Assembly (NCBI GenBank): GCA_036388295.1 | Contig: DASVSC010000278.1 | Span: forward strand, 1-14,317 | Reading direction: 5' to 3' | DNA: 14,317 bases | Source of the DNA: RYN-431 sp036388295 | GTDB lineage: Bacteria; Planctomycetota; Phycisphaerae; Tepidisphaerales; Tepidisphaeraceae | Shown: in pieces, positions 1 through 6,161 of the stretch | How positions within the stretch are numbered: the first letter of the stretch is position 1 | Layout: the number at the start of each line of letters is the position of its first letter | The notes under the pieces: model-generated | Databases searched by the model: none | What the model saw: the letters and a program-made list of their open reading frames with translations, nothing else | Told to the model about the DNA's origin: nothing | Position numbers and translations under genes: made by a program

Positions 1-33
1 CACGGCACGCTTCCAGATTCGGCGCAACGTAAA

Positions 34-60
34 CCGCCCGCTCAGCAATCGAGCGGGCGG
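34..60 (-). terminator. Rho-independent terminator of the two-gene small-protein unit
   Basis: A perfect 10-bp inverted repeat (34-43 with 51-60, 7-nt loop) is followed, reading on the minus strand, by TTT (33-31). It lies 34 bp past the stop of the 90-aa gene, so it most likely ends the minus-strand transcript of the two small genes. The T-run is short. Confidence 0.7.
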
Positions 61-94
61 CGTGGGGTTGAATGAAAAGAGGATCAGACGGTCG

Positions 95-367
95 TCATTC
101 TTTAGCTGCCTCGACGCCCGTCGCGGACGCCCGCGTGCCGACGTTCTGCGTGCCGCCGCCGCCGCCACCGCCGCCGGGGCCGGTGTCGGTGTTGCGGTGG
201 GCGTGGCCGTCTTTGCCGAACGCTCCGGGCGTGGCGCCTTTGGCCATCACGGTGTTATCCGGATCGAGGGCCGGGTTGAGCTGCGGGTTCTGGCTCTCCC
301 GACCGGCGCCGCGTTCTTTGGCGTCGTTCAGTGATGCGTTGCGGGTGCTGTGTTTGCCTGCGGACAT
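95..367 (-). CDS. Small Gly-rich disordered protein, 90 aa, unknown function
   Basis: The start is the ATG at 367, preceded by a strong ribosome site (AAGGAG, 7 nt upstream). That supports this start over any longer reading of the frame. The protein is very hydrophilic and predicted by eye to be disordered: 18 of 90 residues are Gly, including a run of eight at residues 65-72. There is no Cys, Trp, Tyr or Ile and only one Phe, and charge is close to balanced. There is no signal peptide or membrane segment. It follows the 82-aa gene by 22 bp and ends 34 bp before a terminator, so the two look like one operon. I recognise no family. The composition resembles hydrophilin or stress-type proteins, but this is only an analogy. 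Confidence 0.7.
   Translation of the reverse strand: MSAGKHSTRNASLNDAKERGAGRESQNPQLNPALDPDNTVMAKGATPGAFGKDGHAHRNTDTGPGGGGGGGGTQNVGTRASATGVEAAKE
152..176. repeat. GCC trinucleotide tract encoding the poly-Gly run
   Basis: A run of GCC units with one ACC interruption sits inside the 90-aa gene and encodes its eight consecutive glycines on the minus strand. In-frame slippage could change the Gly tract length without breaking the reading frame. Confidence 0.6.
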
Positions 368-389
368 AACGGTCTCCTTACGCGTTGGG

Positions 390-638
390 TTACTGCTTCG
401 GTTTCGGTGCGTCGGCCTCGGCCGGACGGGACGTTGAGGTTTCGTCGGCGTCGGGGAACAGGCGGGCTTTGTCTTCGGCGATGTTGCCGCGGTCGACAAT
501 GTCGCCGGCCCGCATGGCGGTGTCGCCGTCGGGAATACCCGTGGCCGCCCCGCCGCCGTTGGTGGCGTCACTGGCCCCAACGCCGCCTTCCAGCAACTGC
601 GAAGCGGGCCGATCGGTCGCGAGTGATTTGTCTGCCAT
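390..638 (-). CDS. Small acidic disordered protein, 82 aa, unknown function
   Basis: The start is chosen at the ATG at 638 because GGAGG lies 6 nt before it; an ATG ten codons further upstream lacks such a site. The product is hydrophilic and acidic (15 Asp/Glu against 9 Lys/Arg). It has a Gly/Ala-rich middle, a Pro/Lys tail (PKPKQ), no Cys, Trp, Tyr or His, and one Phe. No membrane segment or signal peptide is visible. The 90-aa gene follows 22 bp downstream with its own ribosome site, so co-transcription is likely. I recognise no family. The two proteins share low-complexity character but do not look like duplicates. Confidence 0.65.
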   Translation of the reverse strand: MADKSLATDRPASQLLEGGVGASDATNGGGAATGIPDGDTAMRAGDIVDRGNIAEDKARLFPDADETSTSRPAEADAPKPKQ

Positions 639-762
639 ATTGCCTCCGTTGTTCCGACTGTCCAACAAAGATTAGGGGCAGCGCCGCGCGACGATCCATC
701 ATGAAATCCGATACATCCGGCGTTGATGTCGGTCGGCGGGCGGCGCGTGGCGCACCGGTTCA

Positions 763-1155
763 TCATACGCCGGCGTCAGGCCGCAGGCTGACCCGACGGA
801 CCCACGCAATCACCACGCCCTGCAGCGGCAGGCGGGCCCAGAGCAGCCAGGTCGGCAGGCCAAGGTCGGCGAACCGTTCAGGGCGAACGGCCATATAAAT
901 ATTGGCAGGGAAGACGCAGACGAGCAGCGTGATCAGGCCCCACCCCGCCATGCGGCGCAGGCGTGGCACCAGCAAACCGGCACCGCCGGCAATTTCGGCG
1001 AGGCCGCTGGCGGCAACGAGGAAGTCCGGAAACGGCAGGCCCGGCGGGGTGATCCGGGCGTATGCCCGCGGCTTCACAAAATGCATCAAGCCGGCGGCAA
1101 TGAAAACAGCGGCCGTCAGCCCGCGAGCGGTGCTAACCCGGCGGGCAGGCGTCAT
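763..1155 (-). CDS. DoxX-family integral membrane protein
   Basis: The product is about 130 aa with four hydrophobic segments: roughly residues 10-26, 45-65, 70-92 and 103-122. The phrase VFPANIYMAV in the third helix, the G/A-rich helix 2 (SGLAEIAGGAGLLVP) and the overall length are typical of small DoxX-like membrane proteins. Members of that family are linked to redox or thiol processes in some bacteria, but the role of this subgroup is not established. Two ATGs lie six bases apart (1161 and 1155). The purine-rich AAAGAG abuts the first and is properly spaced only for the second, so I chose 1155. It stands alone: the upstream Ala/Lys-rich gene ends 89 bp before the 1161 ATG on the same strand. 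No regulator is adjacent. Confidence 0.8.
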   Translation of the reverse strand: MTPARRVSTARGLTAAVFIAAGLMHFVKPRAYARITPPGLPFPDFLVAASGLAEIAGGAGLLVPRLRRMAGWGLITLLVCVFPANIYMAVRPERFADLGLPTWLLWARLPLQGVVIAWVRRVSLRPDAGV

Positions 1156-1249
1156 CCACATCTCTTTCGACCGGATAACGTCGCTACGCCTCGGCGGGAG
1201 CCCGTTAAGGTTGGCTCGTCAGCGGCCGGCTTGAGTGCCCTGTACTGGC

Positions 1250-1642
1250 TCACCCGCCGCCGGTGCGACGGGGCACACCTGTGCGCGCGACGTTCGGCCC
1301 GGTCTGCTGTTGAAAACCACCGGGACGCGCATAGCCGGGCGTGCCGGTCGGTTTGGTTGGCTTGTTCAAGCCCGCGAGCAGAGACGTCGCGCTGTGCTGC
1401 GGCGTGCTGATCCCGCTCTTAAGCTCTTTGAACGCCGCGGCGTTCACCGCGGCCGACGGCGCGGCGGCCTCCGCCGAAGCGGCCCGCTGCTTGCGCGCCG
1501 CCATAGACAACGCCGCTGACTGCGCGGCCAAGGACAAGTTGACGACCGGCGGCACGTGCGCCGGCTTGGCGGCCGCGGCGTCGGCTTTCGCTTCGGATTT
1601 CGCCGACTTCGCCGGCTTGGTCGATTTCTTCGGAGTGGCCAT
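1250..1642 (-). CDS. Ala/Lys-rich basic protein, 130 aa, unknown function
   Basis: The N-terminus is a Lys/Ala/Pro-rich repeat-like stretch (ATPKKSTKPAKSAKSEAKAD), like the tails of histone-H1-like or nucleoid-associated proteins. An Ala-rich, probably helical middle follows (residues 38-72). The tail is Pro/Gly/Arg-rich and ends RRTGGG. There is no signal peptide or membrane segment. No good Shine-Dalgarno sequence precedes the ATG at 1642. The opposite strand is also open here, but the biased Lys/Ala product on the minus strand looks more like a real protein and matches the strand of its neighbours. DNA binding is possible from charge alone. I recognise no named family. Confidence 0.55.
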   Translation of the reverse strand: MATPKKSTKPAKSAKSEAKADAAAAKPAHVPPVVNLSLAAQSAALSMAARKQRAASAEAAAPSAAVNAAAFKELKSGISTPQHSATSLLAGLNKPTKPTGTPGYARPGGFQQQTGPNVARTGVPRRTGGG

Positions 1643-1724
1643 GGGTGTGATTCTACTGGATCGCCGCGATTTAGGGGAAACACGCCATTACTGACGCGGC
1701 GGATGGCACTTGTGTAGACGTTCC

Positions 1725-1764
1725 TTCGGGTGCCGCGAATCGGGTAGAAACCGCGGCACCCGAA
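1725..1764 (-). terminator. Perfect 13-bp hairpin just after thiC, likely terminator
   Basis: Positions 1725-1737 are the exact reverse complement of 1752-1764, with a 14-nt loop. The hairpin starts 14 bp past the thiC stop. No T-run follows on either strand, so it is either a non-canonical terminator or a 3' end stabiliser. Confidence 0.5.
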
Positions 1765-1778
1765 CACGACACCACGGC

Positions 1779-3701
1779 TCAGATCACGCTGTCATTGGTC
1801 TTGATGCCGATCCCGAGTGGCACGAGCTTCTCGGCCTGCTTTTGTTTGGCGGTGTCGGGGTCGACATAGTCGCTGTGGCAAGTCATGGCCGCTGAAGCGG
1901 CTGCGCCGTCGGCGGCGGCTCCTTCTGCGGCGGTCATCGCCTTCTTGGTTTTGCTGGCGAGCTTGTGGATTTCGTCGGGGCTGAGCACGCCACGCTTGGC
2001 GAGGATGTCCTGTTGCTCGGGCGTGAGGGCCGCGCTTTTGACGGCTTTGCCGCGCTGCATCTCTTCGTCTTTGCCGCTGAGGAACTCGTTGATTTCCTTG
2101 CTGATGCGCACACTGCACCAGTCGTGGCCGCACATGGCGCAAAAGTCGGTGTCGACGTCGAGGTCTTCGTCGTGATAGGCCCGGGCCGTGTCGGGGTCGA
2201 ACGATAGCTCGAAGTGCTTTTCCCAGTTCAGGGCGGCACGGGCCTTGGTGAGTTCGTCGTCGCGATTTCGTGTGCCGGGAATACCGAGCGCGACGTCGGC
2301 GGCGTGGGCGGCGATCTTGTACGCGATGCACCCCTGCTTCACGTCATCCTTCTTGGGCAGGCCCAGGTGTTCCTTCGGCGTGACGTAGCAGAGCATAGCC
2401 GCGCCGTGGTAGGCGGCGGCGGTCGCGCCGATGCACGACGTGATGTGGTCGTAGCCGGGGAAGATGTCGGTCACGAGCGGGCCCAGCACGTAGAACGGCG
2501 CACCGTGGCAGAGCGTGCGCTGCAGCTTCATGTTGTATTCGATCTGGTCGAAGCTGACGTGGCCGGGGCCTTCGACCATGACCTGCACGCCGCGCCGCCA
2601 GGCACGCTCGGTCAGTTCGCCGAGCGTCTGTAATTCCGCGAGCTGCGCCGCATCGGTCGCGTCGGCCAGGCCGCCGGGGCGCAGGCCGTCGCCGATGCTG
2701 AACGTGACGTCGTACTGGCGGAGGATGTCGCAGATGTCTTCCCAACGGTCGTACATCGGGTTCTGCTTGTTGTGGTGCAGCATCCACTTGGCCAGCAGGC
2801 TGCCGCCACGGCTGACGATGCCGATCAGGCGCTTGCGGACGAACGGCAGGTGTTCCTTCAACACCCCGGCGTGGATCGTGAAGTAGTCGACGCCCTGCTC
2901 GGCCTGGTTGATCAGCTCGTCGCGGATCATTTGCCAGTTCAGATCCTCGATCTTGCGGCCGATGATCATCGAATAGATCGGCACCGTGCCGACCGGGGCC
3001 GTACTGTGCTGGCAGAAGGCCGCACGCGTGGCGTTGAGGTCGCCGCCGGTGGACAAATCCATCAGCGTGTCGGCCTCAAACTTCAGCGCCCAGTCGACCT
3101 TTTCCAGTTCTTCGTTGATGTCGCTGCTGACCGGCGACGCACCGAGATTGGCGTTGACCTTCGTCTTGCTCGCCCGGCCGATGCACATCGGGTCGAGCTT
3201 CCACTTCAGGTGGTTGATGTTGGCCGGGATGACCATCCGGCCGGCGGCGACTTCGTCGCGAATCTGCTTGGCCGTCAGGTGCGGCTCGCGCTCGGCGATG
3301 CGCTTCATCTGTGGCGTCACCACGCCGAGGCGAGCCCATTCCAACTGCGTCACCGGCTCGAAGCCGACGGGATAGCCCACTTCCCACATTTCGCCGTTGG
3401 CGGTTTCGAACGTGACCGACGGGTGGCTCCCGATGAAGCAGGCAGCCGGGTTGTACGTGTCCCAGGGCGTGTCGTCGACCACGCGCTTCACGCGCCAGCC
3501 GTCGGGGAGAAAATCCCAGGCCGTTTTGCCGCTCGGGGCGGGCATGCCGGGCGTGTCGGGGCTGCTGAAGGTGGTCGCGCCGCGGGCATCGGGGGCGATG
3601 GCGGCGGGCATTGCAAAGGAGCCGGGCGTCGTGGTGCCGTGGAGCGTGGTGGGGTTGCCACCGATTGCGGGCACCGGGAACGAGGAAATTGACGACGACA
3701 T
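1779..3701 (-). CDS. thiC: Phosphomethylpyrimidine synthase ThiC
   Basis: ThiC is a cytoplasmic non-canonical radical-SAM enzyme. It rearranges 5-aminoimidazole ribotide into hydroxymethylpyrimidine phosphate, the pyrimidine half of thiamine. The 640-aa product has the expected length. The C-terminal 4Fe-4S motif CX2CX4C is at Cys521, Cys524 and Cys529 (FCAMCGHDWCSVR). Core stretches such as STAPVGTVPIYSM, FTIHAGVL, EGPGHV and GPLVTDIFPGYDHI are typical of the family. The ATG at 3701 is chosen because AAGGAG lies 7 nt upstream; a TTG five codons earlier would overlap that site. A low-complexity Ala-rich stretch lies near residues 590-605. No other thiamine genes are in the window, so the gene appears to be a stand-alone unit controlled by the TPP riboswitch directly upstream. 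Confidence 0.97.
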   Translation of the reverse strand: MSSSISSFPVPAIGGNPTTLHGTTTPGSFAMPAAIAPDARGATTFSSPDTPGMPAPSGKTAWDFLPDGWRVKRVVDDTPWDTYNPAACFIGSHPSVTFETANGEMWEVGYPVGFEPVTQLEWARLGVVTPQMKRIAEREPHLTAKQIRDEVAAGRMVIPANINHLKWKLDPMCIGRASKTKVNANLGASPVSSDINEELEKVDWALKFEADTLMDLSTGGDLNATRAAFCQHSTAPVGTVPIYSMIIGRKIEDLNWQMIRDELINQAEQGVDYFTIHAGVLKEHLPFVRKRLIGIVSRGGSLLAKWMLHHNKQNPMYDRWEDICDILRQYDVTFSIGDGLRPGGLADATDAAQLAELQTLGELTERAWRRGVQVMVEGPGHVSFDQIEYNMKLQRTLCHGAPFYVLGPLVTDIFPGYDHITSCIGATAAAYHGAAMLCYVTPKEHLGLPKKDDVKQGCIAYKIAAHAADVALGIPGTRNRDDELTKARAALNWEKHFELSFDPDTARAYHDEDLDVDTDFCAMCGHDWCSVRISKEINEFLSGKDEEMQRGKAVKSAALTPEQQDILAKRGVLSPDEIHKLASKTKKAMTAAEGAAADGAAASAAMTCHSDYVDPDTAKQKQAEKLVPLGIGIKTNDSVI

Positions 3702-3778
3702 GGCAGCTCCTTGCAACGACTCCAGTTACGGCAGGAAGTGGGGCCGCGCGTGCGGCCGGCGTGTCGCTTCCCTCCGCA

Positions 3779-3865
3779 GCTCGGCACGCCCTTCCGGCGG
3801 CCTGGCTGATCAGGTTCATCGGGTCTCTCTCAGCCCGCCTGACAGGTCAGGCCGGCACCCCGAGC
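3779..3865 (-). promoter_or_regulatory. TPP riboswitch (THI element) controlling thiC
   Basis: On the minus strand the conserved THI-box blocks occur in order: GGGGTGC, GGCTGAGA, ACCCGATGAACCTGATC and CCGGAAGGG. The ends pair as a 6-bp P1 stem, GCTCGG (3865-3860) with CCGAGC (3784-3779). A 6-bp P3-type stem, GCCTGA with TCAGGC, lies between the first two blocks. The 77-nt leader from P1 to the thiC ATG holds a GC-rich hairpin (3742-3757) that an outer GGGAAG/CTTCCT pairing may extend. No T-run follows it, so control at translation or by another means is more likely than simple intrinsic termination. This last point is inference. Confidence 0.95.
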
Positions 3866-3875
3866 GAACAGGGCG

Positions 3876-3904
3876 ATCATAAGTCACCCCCCGCCTCTAC
3901 TCAA
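3876..3904 (-). promoter_or_regulatory. Sigma70-like promoter of the thiC riboswitch transcript
   Basis: Reading on the minus strand, TTGAGT (3904-3899) and TATGAT (3881-3876) are separated by exactly 17 bp. The expected start, about 7 nt past the -10 box, falls near 3869. That is a few bases before the riboswitch P1 stem, as expected for a leader that begins with the aptamer. Confidence 0.6.
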
Positions 3905-3996
3905 CCAAACGCCCAAATGGTCGAAAAAATCATTTATGTTGCAACAATATGGCAGTCGATAGCTATTGTGTTAAGGATGTTAAAATAAGCTGAAGT

Positions 3997-4059
3997 TTAC
4001 CGTTTATAACGGATGCACGGCTTATCAAAAATCGACACGGACCGCGCGTGCAGGCGCAT
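3997..4059 (-). CDS. Possible 20-aa small ORF with strong ribosome site
   Basis: A 20-codon frame (MRLHARSVSIFDKPCIRYKR) starts at the ATG at 4059 and is preceded by GGAGGGGAG with an ideal gap. It lies in the gap between the NERD gene and the thiC promoter, just after a strong hairpin. I recognise no product. The only support is the ribosome site. The same bases read on the plus strand form the C-rich segment before an intrinsic terminator, so the resemblance to a ribosome site may be incidental. Confidence 0.2.
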   Translation of the reverse strand: MRLHARSVSIFDKPCIRYKR

Positions 4060-4109
4060 TTTCTCCCCTCCGGAAGACACCGGGCTTAGGCCCGGTGTCT
4101 TCTTTTGTT
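4017..4109 (+). ncRNA. Candidate plus-strand small RNA ending in an orphan terminator
   Basis: No plus-strand gene precedes the strong plus-strand terminator at 4073-4109, and the genes on both sides are on the minus strand. The RNA ending there would carry the C-rich stretch TTTTCTCCCCTCC immediately before the terminator stem. That layout is like sRNAs whose C-rich seed pairs with ribosome sites. A TATAAC box at 4005-4010 could be a -10 element, but I find no good -35, so the 5' end given here is a guess. No known RNA family (SRP, 6S, tmRNA) is recognised. Confidence 0.3.
4073..4109 (+). terminator. Strong intrinsic terminator, plus strand
   Basis: A perfect 13-bp stem (4073-4085 with 4090-4102) with a 4-nt loop TTAG is followed on the plus strand by TTTTGTT. 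On the minus strand no T-run follows, so the orientation is clear. It may still act on minus-strand readthrough from the NERD gene ending at 4158. Confidence 0.8.
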
Positions 4110-4157
4110 GAGCAACACCCGACAACGCATCAAATCGGCGGCAAACCCGTCACATTG

Positions 4158-4901
4158 TTATGCGCGCTGTTTACTTAAGTGTGAAGATCGAACCAGTTCG
4201 ACCGCGATTTGCTCGATGCGTTGGTCTGACAACCTACATTTTGGATTTTCCGGATTTAGCGTGTCCAGCAGCATGGTGTCATCGACGATCCAAACCGGAC
4301 AATCGGTAGGCGGTATTTCCACCAGCGCGAAGGGTAGGGCGAGCACAGGTTGGACCCACGGCAATTGCTTTCCTAAGACCCCTTTCAAACGATCTTTCAC
4401 CCACATTGCGAGTTTCATTGCTTGATCCAAATCGGACAGTGTCTCGCCGTTCAGTTTGACCGTACCGTTCGCTGCGCGAACGACATGCCCTTTGTAGCTT
4501 TTGGTTGAAATGACAAAGATACCGGCCGGTCCTACCACAATATGGTCGACGTCCCCGCCCAATGCGCACGGCAAATTGTGAAAGACGTGCCATTTATTTG
4601 ACAAATCTTTTAAATACCACGCGACAAGTGCTTCTGCCTGTGCGCCGCGCATGAATCTGATCTTCTGGCGTGACCAGTCATCCATTAGCCGGTAGAGCGG
4701 CCGTAGCGCGAAGTATGCAACGACCATTGAAAAGAAGAACAGGACGCCTGCTGCTGCAAAGAGAAGGCGTGCGAACAAAAAACCGATCAACATGCCAAGA
4801 CAAAGGATGATCAATGCCAAGACCAGCATGGTGCGATCTCTGTACCAATTTGATTTGGACTTCGCCCACTGCCCCGCTTTTTCTTGATACGTTACGGCCA
4901 T
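4158..4901 (-). CDS. NERD-domain (nuclease-related) membrane protein
   Basis: The product is 247 aa. Two adjacent hydrophobic helices (residues about 24-46 and 48-68) precede a soluble domain with the NERD signature: RGAQAEALVAWYL (85-97) followed by GGDVDHIVVGPAGIFVISTK (115-134). NERD belongs to the PD-(D/E)xK nuclease-like fold and is often attached to membrane or helicase parts; its roles are poorly known. Asp119 and Lys134 match the expected core positions, but the acidic residue two before the Lys is Ser132, so nuclease activity is uncertain. The gene is much AT-richer than its neighbours (the 60 bp from 4561 are 37% GC), which suggests acquisition from elsewhere. No clear Shine-Dalgarno sequence precedes the ATG at 4901. 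It lies 81 bp downstream of the HIT gene on the same strand. Confidence 0.8.
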   Translation of the reverse strand: MAVTYQEKAGQWAKSKSNWYRDRTMLVLALIILCLGMLIGFLFARLLFAAAGVLFFFSMVVAYFALRPLYRLMDDWSRQKIRFMRGAQAEALVAWYLKDLSNKWHVFHNLPCALGGDVDHIVVGPAGIFVISTKSYKGHVVRAANGTVKLNGETLSDLDQAMKLAMWVKDRLKGVLGKQLPWVQPVLALPFALVEIPPTDCPVWIVDDTMLLDTLNPENPKCRLSDQRIEQIAVELVRSSHLSKQRA

Positions 4902-4982
4902 AATTGAGTGTCAGTAAATGAAGCTGCTCTCAAAGCTCGTGCCTCGCGTCAGAATTCCTTGCTAATTACGCAAGTGAAACTT

Positions 4983-5315
4983 CTAACCCGGCGGCCACGT
5001 CAGGGGCCGCCCGGCCAAGCAGTGCAGATGCAGGTGGAACACCGTCTGCTGGGCCCCAGCCCCACAATTGAAGACCGTGCGGAAGTCGCTGTGGCCGAGG
5101 TCGTTCATCACCTTCGACGCGACGACGAACATGCCGCCAATCAGTTCCGCGTCGGCAGGCGTGACGTCGTTCAGGGTCGGGATGACCTTTTTCGGGATCA
5201 CCAGCACGTGCACCGGGGCCTGCGGGCTGATGTCGTGGATGACGATGTAACGGTCGTCTTCGTAGGCGATTTTCGCCGGGATCTGTCGGGAGATGATTTT
5301 TTCGAACAGAGTCAT
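4983..5315 (-). CDS. HIT-family purine nucleotide hydrolase, HinT-like
   Basis: The 110-aa product is full length for the HinT/HINT branch of the HIT superfamily. These are cytoplasmic enzymes that hydrolyse phosphoramidates of purine nucleotides, such as adenylated amines. The active-site motif HLHLHCLAGR spans residues 94-103, with His94, His96 and His98. By family comparison His96 is the nucleophile. The N-terminal TLFEKIISRQIPAKIAYEDD, the HVLVIPKK strand and the C-terminal PLTWPPG also fit. The ATG at 5315 has no strong Shine-Dalgarno sequence. The start region overlaps the arm of an inverted repeat (5323-5391), so translation could be affected by structure. It is followed by the NERD gene on the same strand, and no functional link is apparent. 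Confidence 0.93.
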   Translation of the reverse strand: MTLFEKIISRQIPAKIAYEDDRYIVIHDISPQAPVHVLVIPKKVIPTLNDVTPADAELIGGMFVVASKVMNDLGHSDFRTVFNCGAGAQQTVFHLHLHCLAGRPLTWPPG

Positions 5316-5322
5316 GGGAAAA

Positions 5323-5391
5323 GTTGATGAGTTGATCGGTAGATCAGTGGCCGTCTGCGATCGTCAAGCGGCCACGGATCAACCCATCAAC
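5323..5391. repeat. Imperfect inverted repeat between the secreted-protein gene and hinT-like gene
   Basis: GTTGATGAGTTGATC (5323-5337) is the near-exact reverse complement of 5377-5391 (14 of 15 bases), and GTGGCCG (5347-5353) pairs with 5369-5375 inside it. The structure can form in the minus-strand RNA after the 215-aa gene and reaches to within 8 bp of the HIT start codon. It may end the upstream transcript or shape the HIT leader. Confidence 0.55.
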
Positions 5392-5392
5392 C

Positions 5393-5416
5393 GATTAACT
5401 GATTAACTGATTAACT
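5393..5416. repeat. Three tandem copies of an 8-bp unit
   Basis: GATTAACT is repeated three times with no gap, directly beside the inverted repeat above and 4 bp from the stop of the secreted-protein gene. The array is short and could vary in copy number by slippage. Confidence 0.7.
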
Positions 5417-5420
5417 CGCC

Positions 5421-6068
5421 TTACCGCATGACCCATTTTTGTCCTAGTTTCAGCAGCAGGTCGTTGCCGGGGTAGACCTCGTCGCCGGCGCTGCGGTAGT
5501 CGAGCTGAAGGGTCTTGAACAGCAGCAGCGGCTTACCGTCTGGGTCGGTCATTGGCTTGCCGTCGGCGCCGGGCAATTGGGTGCTTTCGCCGCTCAGGCC
5601 GGTGACGAAAATGCTGAACGTGCCGAGGCGGGCGGCGGGCTCTTCCCAGATGGCGACGCCGTCTTTGGCCTGGTCGGCGCCTTGGCGCAGCGTGCCGGCG
5701 ATTTTGACCGAGTTCTCCATCAGGTCGTTGCGCGACTGGGCTTTGATTTTATCGAACACGGCCTTTGAAATATTCCGGTCGGACCGCAGCGCGCGGCCGT
5801 CGTTGGTCACCCATTCGAACGTGGGCAGGAACGTCACGTCCTGGTCATTGTTGTTCGTGACGGTGTAGGTCATGTACCAGTAGGCCTTGGCGGTGCGTTC
5901 GCCGGGCACTTCCACGACGATGCGCTTCGGCAAGGCGCTATCGAACTTCAGCTCCCACGACACCGGCGAGACGCTCGGCTCCGGGTACGCCGACACGCGA
6001 TTGGACAGCAGAGCGGCGACGGCAACAGCGACCGAAGCCGACACTAGCGACAGACGACGACGGTTCAT
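5421..6068 (-). CDS. Secreted protein of unknown function, 215 aa
   Basis: The ATG at 6068 is chosen because GGAG lies about 9 nt upstream; a GTG four codons earlier sits just before that site. The N-terminus is a Sec-type signal peptide: MNRRR, then a hydrophobic Ala/Val stretch, and a likely cleavage after VSA at residue 27. The mature part is mixed and looks mainly beta: WELKFDSALPKRIVVEVPG, then YWYMTYTVTNNNDQDVTF, like a protein with an immunoglobulin-like or beta-sandwich fold. A second half ends LLLKLGQKWVMR. There is no lipobox, no membrane anchor and no catalytic motif that I can identify. I recognise no named family. It lies upstream of the HIT gene on the same strand, separated by about 105 bp of repeats. 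Confidence 0.75.
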   Translation of the reverse strand: MNRRRLSLVSASVAVAVAALLSNRVSAYPEPSVSPVSWELKFDSALPKRIVVEVPGERTAKAYWYMTYTVTNNNDQDVTFLPTFEWVTNDGRALRSDRNISKAVFDKIKAQSRNDLMENSVKIAGTLRQGADQAKDGVAIWEEPAARLGTFSIFVTGLSGESTQLPGADGKPMTDPDGKPLLLFKTLQLDYRSAGDEVYPGNDLLLKLGQKWVMR

Positions 6069-6161
6069 AAGGCACTCCACCGCGACGGAAAACGCCGGCC
6101 AGACACGACTTGCCGCCCGAGAAATTGGCGGCCGCCGTGCGAACGGGTATTGTCAAAGCCG

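Noticed and set aside
152..176. GCC repeats as a CRISPR or regulatory array
   Set aside because: It is a simple codon repeat inside a small gene with no spacers; no CRISPR array is present anywhere in the window.
2772..3692. 306-codon plus-strand open frame
   Set aside because: It is antisense to thiC, whose family motifs are unambiguous; the product shows no domain.
3076..3819. Minus-strand frame starting inside the TPP riboswitch
   Set aside because: Its ATG belongs to the conserved GATGAACCTGATC block of the aptamer, and the frame then runs out of phase through thiC.
1779..3904. A thiamine biosynthesis operon
   Set aside because: No thiE, thiG, thiS, thiD or transporter gene is next to thiC in this window.
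4017..4109. Possible SRP or 6S RNA
   Set aside because: The SRP tetraloop core (GGAAGGNAGCAG-like) and the long open-bubble hairpin of 6S RNA are absent.
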